Origin: Chiayiivirga sp. | GTDB lineage: Bacteria > Pseudomonadota > Gammaproteobacteria > Xanthomonadales > Xanthomonadaceae | Length of the DNA stretch: 64,000 bases | Assembly (NCBI GenBank): GCA_022647565.1 | Contig: JALCLA010000003.1 | Location: 589,640 to 653,639, forward strand | Direction of reading: 5' to 3' | Shown: positions 37,622 to 46,529 of the stretch, in pieces | Position numbering within the stretch: position 1 is the first letter of the stretch | Layout of the letters: each line of letters begins with the position of its first letter | Made by a program: the position numbers and the translations under genes | Notes under the pieces: generated by a model | What the model saw: the letters and a program-made list of their open reading frames with translations, nothing else | Database searches by the model: none | What the model was told of the DNA's origin: nothing

Positions 37622-38527
37622 TCAGTCGGTGTAACCGAAGCGCTGCAGCGCGGCTTCGTCGTCGGACCAGTCGTTGCGCACCTTGCACCAGAGTTGCAGG
37701 AATACCTTGCGCTCGAACTGCGACTCGATCGCCAGGCGTGCGGCCGTGCCGATGGCGCGGATGCGCGCTCCACCCGCCCCGATCACGATCGCCTTCTGCC
37801 CATCGCGCTCGACCCATATCGTGGCGGAAATGCGCAGCAACTTGCCCTCGTCCTCGAACTGTTCGATCGCCACCGCGCCTGCATAGGGCAACTCCTCGCC
37901 GAGCTGCCGCATGAGCTGCTCGCGCACCAGTTCGGCCACGATGAAGCGCTCGCTGCGGTCGGTCACGTCGTCTGGCGCAAATACCGCCTCGCCCGGCGGC
38001 AAGTGCTTGAGCAGGCCACGCTCCAGGCCGTCCAGCCCGACGCGCTTCTCGCCGGAAACGGGAAACACCTCGACGAAGCCGCGATCGCGCGCAACCTTCT
38101 CGATGAAGGGCAGCAACTCGCCCTTGTCCTTGACCCGATCCACCTTGTTGATGACCAGCACGCAAGGCAGACCGCTGTCACGGGCAGCCGTGTAGGCCCG
38201 TTCGTCGTCTTCGCGCCACTGGCCAGCCTCGATCACCAGCGCCACCAGTTGCACGTCCACCAGCGCACCGCGCGCCGCCCGGTTCATGTATCGATTGATG
38301 GCGCGCTTGCCGTCCTCGTGCAGCCCCGGCGTATCGACGTACACGATCTGCCCGTCGGGGCGCGTGCTGACGCCCAGGATGCGGTGCCGCGTGGTCTGCG
38401 CCTTGGACGAGACGATGCTGACCTTGTAGCCAACCAGGGTGTTGACCAAGGTCGACTTGCCTACGTTTGGGCGACCGATCACGGCCACCTGGCCGGCACG
38501 GAAAGGAGAATTCTCAGCGTCGCTCAT
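37622..38527 (-). CDS. era: GTPase Era
   Basis: Essential GTPase that binds 16S rRNA and assists 30S maturation. G1 is [10 protein letters not shown]3 DTPGLH and G4 NKVD. The C-terminal KH domain has [23 protein letters not shown]. The ATG at 38527 ([20 protein letters not shown]) gives 301 residues and overlaps the end of rnc by 14 bases, implying translational coupling. Confidence 0.96.
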   Translation of the reverse strand: MSDAENSPFRAGQVAVIGRPNVGKSTLVNTLVGYKVSIVSSKAQTTRHRILGVSTRPDGQIVYVDTPGLHEDGKRAINRYMNRAARGALVDVQLVALVIEAGQWREDDERAYTAARDSGLPCVLVINKVDRVKDKGELLPFIEKVARDRGFVEVFPVSGEKRVGLDGLERGLLKHLPPGEAVFAPDDVTDRSERFIVAELVREQLMRQLGEELPYAGAVAIEQFEDEGKLLRISATIWVERDGQKAIVIGAGGARIRAIGTAARLAIESQFERKVFLQLWCKVRNDWSDDEAALQRFGYTD

Positions 38528-39185
38528 GCCATTTCTCGAGTTCAAGCAACAGCCCCTGTGCCGCAACCTGCTCAGCGAGGCGGCGCGAGCTGCCCTGGCC
38601 GTCGCAATCGAGCGCGGGATTGGCCAGCACGGCCTGTACGTGGAAGGTCTTGTGGTGATCTTCGCCTTCCGCCGCGATCACCCGATATTCGGGCAAGGGC
38701 AATTGGCGAGCCTGCAGCCATTCCTGCAAGCGCGTCTTGGCGTCCTTTTCGGTGCGGCCGGGAGTCAGGCCTTCGATCAGACCCCGGAACCAGGCCAGCA
38801 CGCGCTCACGGCAGGCCTCGAATCCTGCGTCGAGGTAGATCGCGGCCACCAGGGCCTCGAACGCATCGGCCAGAATCGAGTCGCGGCGGAATCCGCCGCT
38901 CTTCAGCTCCCCAGGACCCAGGTCAAGACGGTCACCCAACTCCAGGTCGCGCGCCAGTCCCGCCAGGGATGATTCGCGCACCAGCTGTGCACGCGCCCGG
39001 GTGAGCTCGCCCTCGTCCGCGCGCGGCCAGCGCTGGTACAAGGCCTCGGCCACGATCAGGTTCACCAAGGCATCACCGAGGAATTCGAGGCGCTCGTTGT
39101 TGCGCGATCCGGCGCTGCGATGGGTCAGGGCCCGCTGCAGCAGCGTCGGATCGGCGAAGGCATGCCGAATCAGATCAGTCGACAC
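38514..39185 (-). CDS. rnc: Ribonuclease III
   Basis: Double-strand-specific endoribonuclease for rRNA and mRNA processing. The signature motif [21 protein letters not shown] carries the catalytic acidic residues, with the second cluster in [15 protein letters not shown]. The double-stranded RNA-binding domain occupies the last 70 residues ([13 protein letters not shown] to the end). A GTG at 39185 is the start; it overlaps the preceding DUF4845 gene by 11 bases. The 223-residue length is typical. Confidence 0.96.
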   Translation of the reverse strand: MSTDLIRHAFADPTLLQRALTHRSAGSRNNERLEFLGDALVNLIVAEALYQRWPRADEGELTRARAQLVRESSLAGLARDLELGDRLDLGPGELKSGGFRRDSILADAFEALVAAIYLDAGFEACRERVLAWFRGLIEGLTPGRTEKDAKTRLQEWLQARQLPLPEYRVIAAEGEDHHKTFHVQAVLANPALDCDGQGSSRRLAEQVAAQGLLLELEKWHERR

Positions 39186-39558
39186 TGTCCGTGCGCGTCA
39201 GTTCGACGGTCTTCTCGAACTTGGCCACGAAATCCAGGTTGTAGAGCAACGGCTTGCGGACCTCGTACTTCACCGTCAAGTTGTAGCCATTGTTGCGCGT
39301 CAACTTGACGTGCTCCGCCTTCACGTTTTCGACGTAACTGATGTAGAAACGCTTGAACAGGCTTTCCTTGACCTTTTCCGGAGGCCAGGTCGCCACGCCT
39401 GGCTCCTGCGCAATGCTCCGCATGTTCTGCGATACCGCGTAGTACTCGCTGTAGACCGGGAACAATCGCATGATCAGGAACGCGAAAAATCCTGCCACGA
39501 TCAAGACGATGACGAAGCTCGTCAGCGTCATCCCGCCCTGTTTCATCCGCCCCGCCAT
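39175..39558 (-). CDS. DUF4845 membrane protein
   Basis: A 127-residue single-pass membrane protein. The N-terminus [25 protein letters not shown] looks like a pilin-type methylation/transmembrane segment, though without a proven pre-pilin cleavage site. The C-terminal part has a conserved Tyr/Asn-rich strand region. DUF4845 genes regularly lie between lepB and rnc in beta- and gammaproteobacteria; function is unknown. Confidence 0.88.
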   Translation of the reverse strand: MAGRMKQGGMTLTSFVIVLIVAGFFAFLIMRLFPVYSEYYAVSQNMRSIAQEPGVATWPPEKVKESLFKRFYISYVENVKAEHVKLTRNNGYNLTVKYEVRKPLLYNLDFVAKFEKTVELTRTDSVD

Positions 39559-39588
39559 GGTCGTCCCCTGCTGAAGTGAGCCCGTGGC

Positions 39589-40449
39589 CTAGTGTATGAC
39601 GGTTCCGACCCGTCCGAAATCCACGCCGCCGTTCTTGCCGTCCCAGTTCATCCAGATCAGGAAGGCCTTGCCGACCAGCTTGTTTTCCGGCACGAAGCCC
39701 CAGAAGCGGCTGTCCTCGCTGTTGTCGCGATTGTCGCCCATGACGAAGTAGTGCCCGGCGGGAACGGTGAACTGGCCTTCGCCCATCGGCACGAAGCCGC
39801 TGTTCGCCCAGCGCAGCGTCTCATGCTGGACCTCGCCCAACTGCTCGCGTCGCAGCTCCGCCCCGGTCATGTCGCGCCCACTGCCGGTGCCGATGTATCG
39901 CCCGAGCTGGTCGCTCTGCACCAGCTTGCCGTTCAGGTACAGGGTCTTGTTCCGGTAGACCACCTCGTCGCCGGGCAAGCCGACCACGCGCTTGATGTAG
40001 TCCTGGCGCGGCACCGGCACGAACGGCTCGCCGCAACGCGCACCGCTGCGTTCCTCGCGCCCTTCGCAGGAGTAGCCGGGGTAGCGGAACACCACGACAT
40101 CGCCGCGCTCCGGTTCGCCGAGCGGAATGAACTTGGTATCGAGCACCGGAAGGCGCAGGCCGTAGGCGAACTTGTTCACGAGGATGAAATCGCCGACCAG
40201 CAGGGTCGGCATCATCGAACTGGACGGAATCCGGAACGGCTCCGCCAGGAACGATCGCACCAGCAGCACGATCAGGATCACCGGGAAGAATGAGCGAGCA
40301 TACTCGACCGCGAGCGGCTCCTTGGCCTCGGCGCCCGGCAAGGCGGCACGCTCGGCCCGGGCCCTGGCGAAGAACAGGTGGTCCAGTCCCCAGATGATTC
40401 CGGTGAGCGCAGTCAGGCCAACCAGGATCGCGGCGAAATCGAAATTCAC
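39589..40449 (-). CDS. lepB: Signal peptidase I LepB
   Basis: Inner-membrane serine protease that removes signal peptides of secreted proteins. There are two N-terminal transmembrane segments (about 5-25 and 53-68). The nucleophile is S78 in PSSSMMPTL and the general base K153 in YIKRVVGLPGD. The C-terminal box GDNRDNSEDSRFWGFVP is intact. The 286-residue length is typical of the group. It follows lepA by 41 bases. Confidence 0.96.
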   Translation of the reverse strand: MNFDFAAILVGLTALTGIIWGLDHLFFARARAERAALPGAEAKEPLAVEYARSFFPVILIVLLVRSFLAEPFRIPSSSMMPTLLVGDFILVNKFAYGLRLPVLDTKFIPLGEPERGDVVVFRYPGYSCEGREERSGARCGEPFVPVPRQDYIKRVVGLPGDEVVYRNKTLYLNGKLVQSDQLGRYIGTGSGRDMTGAELRREQLGEVQHETLRWANSGFVPMGEGQFTVPAGHYFVMGDNRDNSEDSRFWGFVPENKLVGKAFLIWMNWDGKNGGVDFGRVGTVIH

Positions 40450-40490
40450 GGTATCGCTTCCTTAGATGTTGCTCGGGACGGCGCGAGCGC

Positions 40491-42284
40491 CTATTTGCTG
40501 TCGACCTGAAGCACGGCGAGGAAGGCTTCCTGCGGGATGTCGACGCGGCCCACCTGCTTCATGCGCTTCTTGCCTTCCTTCTGCTTCTCCAGCAGCTTCT
40601 TCTTGCGCGTGGCGTCGCCGCCGTAGCACTTGGCCAGCACATTCTTGCGCAGCGCCTTGACCGTGGAGCGCGCGATGATCTGCGCGCCCACCGCGGCCTG
40701 GATCGCCACGTCGAACATCTGGCGCGGAATCAGCTCGCGCATCTTCTCGCAGATCTCGCGCCCGCGCCGATCGGCGTGCGAGCGATGGCAGATGATCGAC
40801 AACGCATCGACCCGATCGCCGTTGATCAACACGTCCAGGCGGACGAACGGGCCGGCCTCGAAGCGCACGAAATGGTATTCGAGCGACGCATAGCCGCGGC
40901 TCACCGACTTGAGCTTGTCGAAGAAATCGAGCACCACCTCGGCCATCGGCAGCTCGTAGCGGATCTGCACCTGGCTGCCCAGGTACTGGATATCGCGCTG
41001 CACGCCACGCTTCTCTTCGCACAGCTTGATCACGTTGCCGACGTGATCGGGCGGCGTGAGGATGCTGGCGAGGATGATCGGCTCGCGAACTTCCGCGATC
41101 TTGGTCGAAGGCGGCAGCTTGGCCGGGTTGTCGAGCGGAACGATTTCGTTGTCGGTGGTGAGCAGCTCGTACACCACGGTGGGCGCCGTGGTGACGAGGT
41201 CGAGATCGTATTCGCGCTCCAGCCGTTCCTGCACGATTTCCATGTGCAACATGCCGAGGAAGCCGCAACGGAAGCCAAAACCCATCGCTTCCGAACTCTC
41301 CGGCTCGAAGCGCAGCGCGGCGTCATTGAGCTTGAGCTTCTCCAGCGCCTCGCGCAGGCTCGGGTAATCGTCCGCATTCACCGGGAACAGGCCCGCGAAC
41401 ACGCGCGGCTGCATTTCCTGAAACCCTGGCAAGGGCTCGGTGGCCGGATCGGCGGCCAGCGTCAGGGTGTCGCCCACCGGCGCACCATGCACGTCCTTGA
41501 TGGAGGCGTTGACGAAGCCGACTTCGCCCGGGCCAAGGCGCGGGTTGACCTTTCGCTTCGGAGTGAACACGCCAACCTGATCCACCTGATGCACGCGCCC
41601 GGTCGACATGACCTTGATCTTGTCGCCCGGCTTGATCTCGCCCTGCATCACCCGCACCAGCGACACCACGCCAAGGTAGTTGTCGAACCAGGAGTCGATG
41701 ATCAGCGCCTGCAGCTTGTCGCTGTTGCGCGGCTGTGGCGGCGGGATGCGCGCCACGATCGCTTCGAGCACGTCGCGCACGTTGAGTCCGGTCTTGGCGC
41801 TGATCGCAATCGCATCGTGCGCATCGATGCCGATCACGGCCTCGATTTCCTTCTTGACCTTCTCGGTATCGGCGGTTGGAAGATCGATCTTGTTCAAGAC
41901 CGGCACCACTTCCAGGCCCTGCTCCACCGCGGTGTAGCAGTTGGCCACCGACTGTGCTTCCACGCCCTGCGCGGCATCCACCACCAGCAGCGCCCCTTCG
42001 CAGGCGGCGAGCGAGCGGCTCACTTCGTAGCTGAAGTCGACGTGGCCCGGGGTGTCGATGAAGTTGAGCTGGTACGTGGTCCCGTCCAGCGCCTTGTAGG
42101 GCAAGGACACCGACTGCGCCTTGATCGTGATGCCGCGCTCGCGCTCGATCGGATTGGAGTCAAGCACCTGCGCTTCCATCTCGCGTTCCTCCAGCCCGCC
42201 GCAGAGCTGGATGATGCGATCGGCGAGCGTGGATTTGCCGTGGTCGACGTGGGCGATGATGGAGAAATTGCGAATGAGCTGCAT
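40491..42284 (-). CDS. lepA: Elongation factor 4 (LepA)
   Basis: Ribosome-associated translational GTPase. The ATG at 42284 ([23 protein letters not shown]) gives 597 residues. G1 is [10 protein letters not shown]2 includes [11 protein letters not shown]3 DTPGH and G4 NKID. The C-terminal LepA-specific domain ends with the basic [23 protein letters not shown] and [13 protein letters not shown]. It lies between mucD and lepB, the usual arrangement. Confidence 0.97.
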   Translation of the reverse strand: MQLIRNFSIIAHVDHGKSTLADRIIQLCGGLEEREMEAQVLDSNPIERERGITIKAQSVSLPYKALDGTTYQLNFIDTPGHVDFSYEVSRSLAACEGALLVVDAAQGVEAQSVANCYTAVEQGLEVVPVLNKIDLPTADTEKVKKEIEAVIGIDAHDAIAISAKTGLNVRDVLEAIVARIPPPQPRNSDKLQALIIDSWFDNYLGVVSLVRVMQGEIKPGDKIKVMSTGRVHQVDQVGVFTPKRKVNPRLGPGEVGFVNASIKDVHGAPVGDTLTLAADPATEPLPGFQEMQPRVFAGLFPVNADDYPSLREALEKLKLNDAALRFEPESSEAMGFGFRCGFLGMLHMEIVQERLEREYDLDLVTTAPTVVYELLTTDNEIVPLDNPAKLPPSTKIAEVREPIILASILTPPDHVGNVIKLCEEKRGVQRDIQYLGSQVQIRYELPMAEVVLDFFDKLKSVSRGYASLEYHFVRFEAGPFVRLDVLINGDRVDALSIICHRSHADRRGREICEKMRELIPRQMFDVAIQAAVGAQIIARSTVKALRKNVLAKCYGGDATRKKKLLEKQKEGKKRMKQVGRVDIPQEAFLAVLQVDSK

Positions 42285-42401
42285 GGGTCCGGACAGGCAC
42301 CGGGAGGGACGGCGCACAAAGTGCGGGATTATCGCATACCACGCCAGCTGGCAGCCGCCCGACCCCGGACGGCTGTCAAGCATCGATACGCCGCGCCGGT
42401 C

Positions 42402-43814
42402 TCAGCCAGATGACTTGGGCGGTGTCACGGCGAGAAACTGGGTGGCGTCCTCCCGCCGAACCAGCAGCATGACCGGCTGGCCGGGCTTGGCGCCCTTCAG
42501 TGCGGCATTGAAGCCGGCGGCACTCTCAACCCGGGTCTGGCCCACCATCAGGATCACATCGCCAACCTGCAGTCCGGCACGGGCGCCGGCGCTGCCGATG
42601 ATGCGAGCCACGATCACGCCCTCTCCAGGCTCCAGACCCAGTTCACTGCGCCGCGCCGCGTCGAGGTCCTGGACCACCAGCCCCAGCGCATTGCCGGCGG
42701 CAGCATCGGCATCGGCACGAGCCGTCTGCCGTGCCGGGTCGCGCGGACGCTCCCCGATGGTGACCGGCACCTCCAATGTCTTTCCGTTGCGAAACACCTC
42801 CAACACTGCACGCGCGCCCGGCGTGGCCGCGCCAACCAGCGGCGGCAGGTCGCCCGAGTTCGCGATCTCGTGGCCGTCGAAGCGCTGGATCACGTCACCG
42901 AGCTGGATGCCTGCCTCCCTGGCCGCACTGTCGGCCGCGAAGCCATTGACCAGAGCACCGCCGGGGCGCGGCAAGCCTAGCGCCTTGGCATTGTCGCGCC
43001 CGACGTCCTGGATGTTCACGCCCAGCATGCCGCGCGCGACATAGCCCTTGCCCTTGAGCTGCTGCACCGAATTCATCGCCGTCTCGATCGGAATCGCGAA
43101 GCTGACACCCATGAACCCGCCGGTGTTGGAAAAGATCTGCGAGTTGATTCCGACCACCTCGCCTGCCGTGTTCAGTAGCGGGCCGCCGGAGTTGCCGCGG
43201 TTGATCGCAACATCGGTCTGGATGAAGGGAACGTACTGCTGCCCGGTCATGCGCGAGGTGCGGCCCGTGGCGCTGACCACGCCGGCCGTGACCGAATGAT
43301 CGAACCCGAACGGCGAGCCGATCGCGACCACCCACTGACCCGGCTTCAGCGCATCGGAATCACCCAGCTTGACGCTGGCCAGGCCCGTGGCATCGACCTT
43401 GAGCAGCGCCACGTCGCTCTCTGCGTCGCTGCCCACGACCTTGGCCTCGAGTTCACGTCGATCGGCGAAGCGCAATACGACCTCATCCGCGCCATCGATC
43501 ACATGGTGGTTGGTGAGCACGTAGCCGTCCGCGGAGATCACGAAGCCGGTGCCGAGAGATGTGCTGTCGCGCGGGGCCTGCGGCTGTCCCGGCATTCCGT
43601 AGAAGCGGCGCAGGATTTCGGGCAAATCGCCTTCTTCGATCTGCTGGGGATCACGCGACTGCGCTTCGGCGGTGTGCGTGGCCGATACGTTCACCACGGC
43701 GGGGCTGACTTGCTCGACCAGTCCGGTGAAGTCGGGTAGCTCGGCACGGGCTTCAGCGACGACCAAGCCCGCGGCGAACAATGTCGACGCGGCAACCTTC
43801 AAGAGGGATTTCAT
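42402..43814 (-). CDS. mucD: Periplasmic serine protease DegP/MucD
   Basis: Sigma-E-controlled periplasmic quality-control protease. A signal peptide (about 1-24, cleaved after ARA) precedes a trypsin-like domain with catalytic H104 (TNHHVI), D134 (ESDVALL) and S209 (GNSGGP). Two PDZ domains follow (about 265-365 and 375-465). The 470-residue length matches MucD. It is the fourth gene of the rpoE cluster and has its own predicted sigma-E promoter at 43891-43919. Confidence 0.94.
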   Translation of the reverse strand: MKSLLKVAASTLFAAGLVVAEARAELPDFTGLVEQVSPAVVNVSATHTAEAQSRDPQQIEEGDLPEILRRFYGMPGQPQAPRDSTSLGTGFVISADGYVLTNHHVIDGADEVVLRFADRRELEAKVVGSDAESDVALLKVDATGLASVKLGDSDALKPGQWVVAIGSPFGFDHSVTAGVVSATGRTSRMTGQQYVPFIQTDVAINRGNSGGPLLNTAGEVVGINSQIFSNTGGFMGVSFAIPIETAMNSVQQLKGKGYVARGMLGVNIQDVGRDNAKALGLPRPGGALVNGFAADSAAREAGIQLGDVIQRFDGHEIANSGDLPPLVGAATPGARAVLEVFRNGKTLEVPVTIGERPRDPARQTARADADAAAGNALGLVVQDLDAARRSELGLEPGEGVIVARIIGSAGARAGLQVGDVILMVGQTRVESAAGFNAALKGAKPGQPVMLLVRREDATQFLAVTPPKSSG

Positions 43815-43890
43815 GCCAAAACGACTCCTGGAGAGGGCGGTGGATCAAGGGGAGTTCGGACGCGACGCGGGTGACGTGATCCGTGCGCGT

Positions 43891-43919
43891 TTTGAAATTC
43901 GAAGCACCGGCAAAGTTCC
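43891..43919 (-). promoter_or_regulatory. Putative sigma-E promoter of mucD
   Basis: On the minus strand GGAACTT (43919-43913) is followed after 17 bases by TCAAA (43895-43891), close to the sigma-E consensus of enterics and pseudomonads. It lies in the 163-base gap between rseB and mucD, about 80 bases before the mucD start. It would let mucD be induced apart from rpoE. Confidence 0.65.
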
Positions 43920-43977
43920 CGCGGACGCAACCAAGTGCAGAGTGCCGGCAAGGTGTGGCGTCGATGGCAGGAACTGA

Positions 43978-44934
43978 TCAGCTGCCGGCGTCGAAACTCA
44001 CGCCTTGCGCAAATCGCTCCACGGTCGCGGCGGGAACATCACCCAGCACCGTGACCTGGCGCCCGTCGAGCACGCGTCCGTAGAGGTTGATCGCACCACG
44101 ACTGGCCGGGCCCGAGAACGCCGGCACCTTGGCCTGCAAGGGCTCGACGTAGACGGAAACGTTTGCAACTCCATCGCTATAGACCTGATGTTCGCTGCTG
44201 CGCGGCGCTGGCGGCTGCTGCATGGTCAGCCGAAAACCGGCTGGTGGATCAAGCACGGTCCAACCCGAAGCCACGCGTGTTTCCATCGCCTGCGGCAAGT
44301 CCAGCGCCACACCAGGCGCGGCTTGCGCCAGGTCCGATCCCAGATCGGCATCGCTGGGGCGCTCGCCCAGGGTGACGCGGGTGAACATGAGTTGTTCCAC
44401 CGGGCGACCATCGGCACCGAAACGCAGCGACTTGAGCGGCATGCCGGAGTTGCGCTCCAGCCAGAAGCGGTAACCGTAGCGGAACGCATCGCGCGGTCGC
44501 ACCTCGACCAGTTGCGTTTCGTGTTCGGCGATGCGCTCGACTCCGCCCAGCACGGCCTCGTAGTGGCGTCCCAGCGAAGCCGCGCCCGCACCTCCGAAAG
44601 GTGCCATCAGCGGCGACTGCAGCATGCCGTGACCGTAGCTCGTCGACTGGTCCGACGTGCCGACGCACCGAACCTGGCCCCCGCCCCGGATCACTTCACG
44701 CGGCGCGCCACTGAGGGTCAGCAACCGCTCGCGCCCGCCATCGGTGCCGCTGGCGTGGTAGATCCGTAGCGTTTCGAGCTGACTGCCGTGCTGGTAGACG
44801 AGGTCGCCTTGGTAATCGAGCGTCGCAAGTGCCTCGCCCATGCGCGCCATCCAGGCCGTCGCATCCTGCGCCCAGCCCGGCAAGGACACGAAGCAGGTAC
44901 CCAGCAGGAACAGGCGCAGCGCACGCATCGGCAT
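43978..44934 (-). CDS. rseB: Sigma-E regulatory protein RseB/MucB
   Basis: A 318-residue periplasmic protein that in other bacteria binds RseA and protects it from proteolysis until lipoprotein or LPS signals arrive. It has a signal peptide (about 1-22, PGWAQ). The N-terminal LolA-like domain begins ATAWMARMGEALATLDYQGDLVYQHG. The C-terminal domain ends with YGRVLDGRQVTVLGDVPAATVERFAQGV. Its ATG overlaps the rseA stop by one base. Confidence 0.92.
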   Translation of the reverse strand: MPMRALRLFLLGTCFVSLPGWAQDATAWMARMGEALATLDYQGDLVYQHGSQLETLRIYHASGTDGGRERLLTLSGAPREVIRGGGQVRCVGTSDQSTSYGHGMLQSPLMAPFGGAGAASLGRHYEAVLGGVERIAEHETQLVEVRPRDAFRYGYRFWLERNSGMPLKSLRFGADGRPVEQLMFTRVTLGERPSDADLGSDLAQAAPGVALDLPQAMETRVASGWTVLDPPAGFRLTMQQPPAPRSSEHQVYSDGVANVSVYVEPLQAKVPAFSGPASRGAINLYGRVLDGRQVTVLGDVPAATVERFAQGVSFDAGS

Positions 44935-45578
44935 CAGCGCTGGGCTTCCATGGCCGGCGTGCGTTCACGCAGCGGTGTCACCAGCGTGGCATAGGGAGCG
45001 AAGGACTGGTTGCCTACCGCCTCGTTGTGGCGCACCAGGTACGACTCGATGCGCGGATCGATGCGTACCGCAAACGGCGACACGTCGCCGGCCGACACCA
45101 TCTGCGCATCCAGCCGCAGCGGCGGGCGCAGATCCTGTTCGCGATACGGCGAGGGCGCAACTTCAGCCGCAGGCGCGGGGATCGGCGTTGCCGGCTGCTG
45201 CGCCAGTGTCGGCGTGCTCGGAGCATGGGGCTCCGGCCCCGCACCCGGATTCACCGCGAGCAAGGCGGCCACCGCCACCGAGGCCGCCACCGCAAAGCCA
45301 CCCGCCCACTTCAGCGCCACGCCGCCAAATCCATGACCCGGGGTGGCCTCAGCATCCAGGGCCTGCGCGATGCGCCGCGCAAAATCGCCGCGCAGGGGCG
45401 CCGTGCCCTGCCCGCGCAGGCAATCACCGGCCACATGCCAGCGTTGCCAGCACCCGGAGAGCTCGGCATCACCCGGCATCCGCCTCAACAGGAATCGCAC
45501 CTGGTCGCGTTCCAGTTCGCCGTCCATCAGGGCGGACAACTGCTGCTTGATCGTGTCGGGAGTCATCGGGTCGCTCAT
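44934..45578 (-). CDS. rseA: Sigma-E anti-sigma factor RseA
   Basis: A 214-residue membrane anti-sigma factor. The N-terminal sigma-binding domain reads QLSALMDGELERDQVRFLLRRM, with the following CWQRWHVAGDCLRG typical of RseA/MucA. One transmembrane helix lies at about 90-109. The periplasmic part is Pro/Ala-rich before a short conserved end. The ATG at 45578 overlaps the rpoE stop (ATGA). The Cys residues near the N-terminus are not arranged as a ZAS motif. Confidence 0.9.
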   Translation of the reverse strand: MSDPMTPDTIKQQLSALMDGELERDQVRFLLRRMPGDAELSGCWQRWHVAGDCLRGQGTAPLRGDFARRIAQALDAEATPGHGFGGVALKWAGGFAVAASVAVAALLAVNPGAGPEPHAPSTPTLAQQPATPIPAPAAEVAPSPYREQDLRPPLRLDAQMVSAGDVSPFAVRIDPRIESYLVRHNEAVGNQSFAPYATLVTPLRERTPAMEAQR

Positions 45579-46168
45579 GGTCGTGCTCGCTCGGTGCCCA
45601 GCAAGGGCCTCAGTTTCTGGTCGATCGCATCGCGGGCGCGGAAGATGCGCGAACGCACCGTGCCTATCGGGCAATCCATCGTCTCGGCGATCTCTTCGTA
45701 GCTCAAGCCGTCGACCTCGCGCAGGGTGATGGCCATGCGCAATTCCTCAGGCAAGGCTTCGACCGTGGCTGCAACGGTTCGTTCAATTTCCTGGCGCATC
45801 ATTTCGCGTTCGGGCGTATCGGTGTCACGCAGGCGGGTGCCGCCGTCGTATTGCACCGCATCCATCGCATCCACGTCGTCGGTCGGCGGACGCCGGCCCA
45901 TGGAGACGAGGTGGTTCTTGGCGGTGTTCACGGCGATCTTGTACAGCCAGGTGTAGAACTGGCTGTCGCCGCGGAAATTGCCGAGCGCACGGTAAGCACG
46001 GATGAAGGTCTCCTGTGCCACGTCCTGACATTCGCTCCAATCGTGCACGTAGCGCGAAATGAGGCTGGTCACCTTGTGCTGGTACTTGCCCACCAACAGG
46101 TCGAAGGCGCGCTTTTCGCCCGCCTGCACGCGCTGCACCAGCGCCTGGTCGATTTCGTTCTCGCTCAT
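45575..46168 (-). CDS. rpoE: RNA polymerase sigma factor RpoE (AlgU type)
   Basis: A 197-residue ECF sigma factor of the RpoE/AlgU class controlling envelope stress. Region 2 is clear (ALVQRVQAGEKRAFDLLVGKY, then FYTWLYKIAVNTAKNHLV). Region 4 contains LPEELRMAITLREVDGLSYEE and IGTVRSRIFRAR. The start is the ATG at 46168 (MSENEIDQ). It heads rpoE-rseA-rseB-mucD, each joined by 1-4-base overlaps as far as rseB. Confidence 0.96.
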   Translation of the reverse strand: MSENEIDQALVQRVQAGEKRAFDLLVGKYQHKVTSLISRYVHDWSECQDVAQETFIRAYRALGNFRGDSQFYTWLYKIAVNTAKNHLVSMGRRPPTDDVDAMDAVQYDGGTRLRDTDTPEREMMRQEIERTVAATVEALPEELRMAITLREVDGLSYEEIAETMDCPIGTVRSRIFRARDAIDQKLRPLLGTERARP

Positions 46169-46361
46169 CTGCCGGTGTTCTGAATGGGTGTGAAGTCTTC
46201 GCTTCTTGCAGTGGCGGCTTGCTTCCACGACCCCGCGAGGCCCTGCAGCACGACACCACGTCGCGCGGTCGGCTCAAGCGGCCGCTGCGCCCGATGGAAC
46301 CATCCCGGATATCCCCCGGAGACTCGAGTCTCGATCACGATCGACCACATGCTCGGGGAGC

Positions 46362-46388
46362 CAAGACCAGACCGCGCGCGGAAAGTTC
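46362..46388 (-). promoter_or_regulatory. Putative sigma-E autoregulatory promoter of rpoE
   Basis: On the minus strand GAACTT (46388-46383) is separated by 16 bases from TCTTG (46366-46362). The -35 element agrees with the one before mucD, and position and spacing fit an autoregulated rpoE operon. The leader would be about 190 bases. Confidence 0.55.
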
Positions 46389-46418
46389 ACGGAGTGTTTA
46401 CTCGGTGCCCCACGCCTA

Positions 46419-46436
46419 CCCTTCGAACCCGAAGGG
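46419..46436. other. Small perfect hairpin in the rpoE-fad intergenic region
   Basis: Arms CCCTTCG and CGAAGGG around an AACC loop give a 7-bp stem. There is no T-run on either side. It lies upstream of the predicted rpoE promoter and just before the plus-strand TTGACC, so it could be a regulator site; this is speculative. Confidence 0.4.
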
Positions 46437-46440
46437 CGCG

Positions 46441-46470
46441 TTGACCCGGGCCGCGGCCAGCCCGGATCAT
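46441..46470 (+). promoter_or_regulatory. Possible sigma-70 promoter of the fad-type gene
   Basis: TTGACC (46441-46446) and GATCAT (46465-46470) are separated by 18 bases. The ribosome binding site CAGGAGC precedes the ATG at 46530. The -10 match is only four of six. Confidence 0.35.
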
Positions 46471-46529
46471 AGCCCGAGACCGACAACGTCACCGCCGAGC
46501 CGCGCCGGCTCGCCCCAGGAGCTCTTCCC

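Larger units (their letters stand above)
46169..46529. other. Intergenic region between divergent rpoE and fad-type gene
   Basis: This is the only gene-free stretch longer than 300 bases. It holds the predicted sigma-E promoter for rpoE, a possible sigma-70 promoter for the plus-strand gene, a small hairpin at 46419-46436 and the 10-bp palindrome GACTCGAGTC at 46321-46330. Short open frames exist but are Arg/Pro-rich without homology I recognise; I see no gene. Confidence 0.7.

Noticed and set aside
46421..46432. TTCGAACCC resembling a tRNA T-arm
   Set aside because: It is part of a 7-bp hairpin and no other tRNA arm is present.
46184..46444. Short open frames in the rpoE upstream gap
   Set aside because: Arg/Pro-rich, overlapping the predicted promoter elements, without ribosome binding site or recognisable family.
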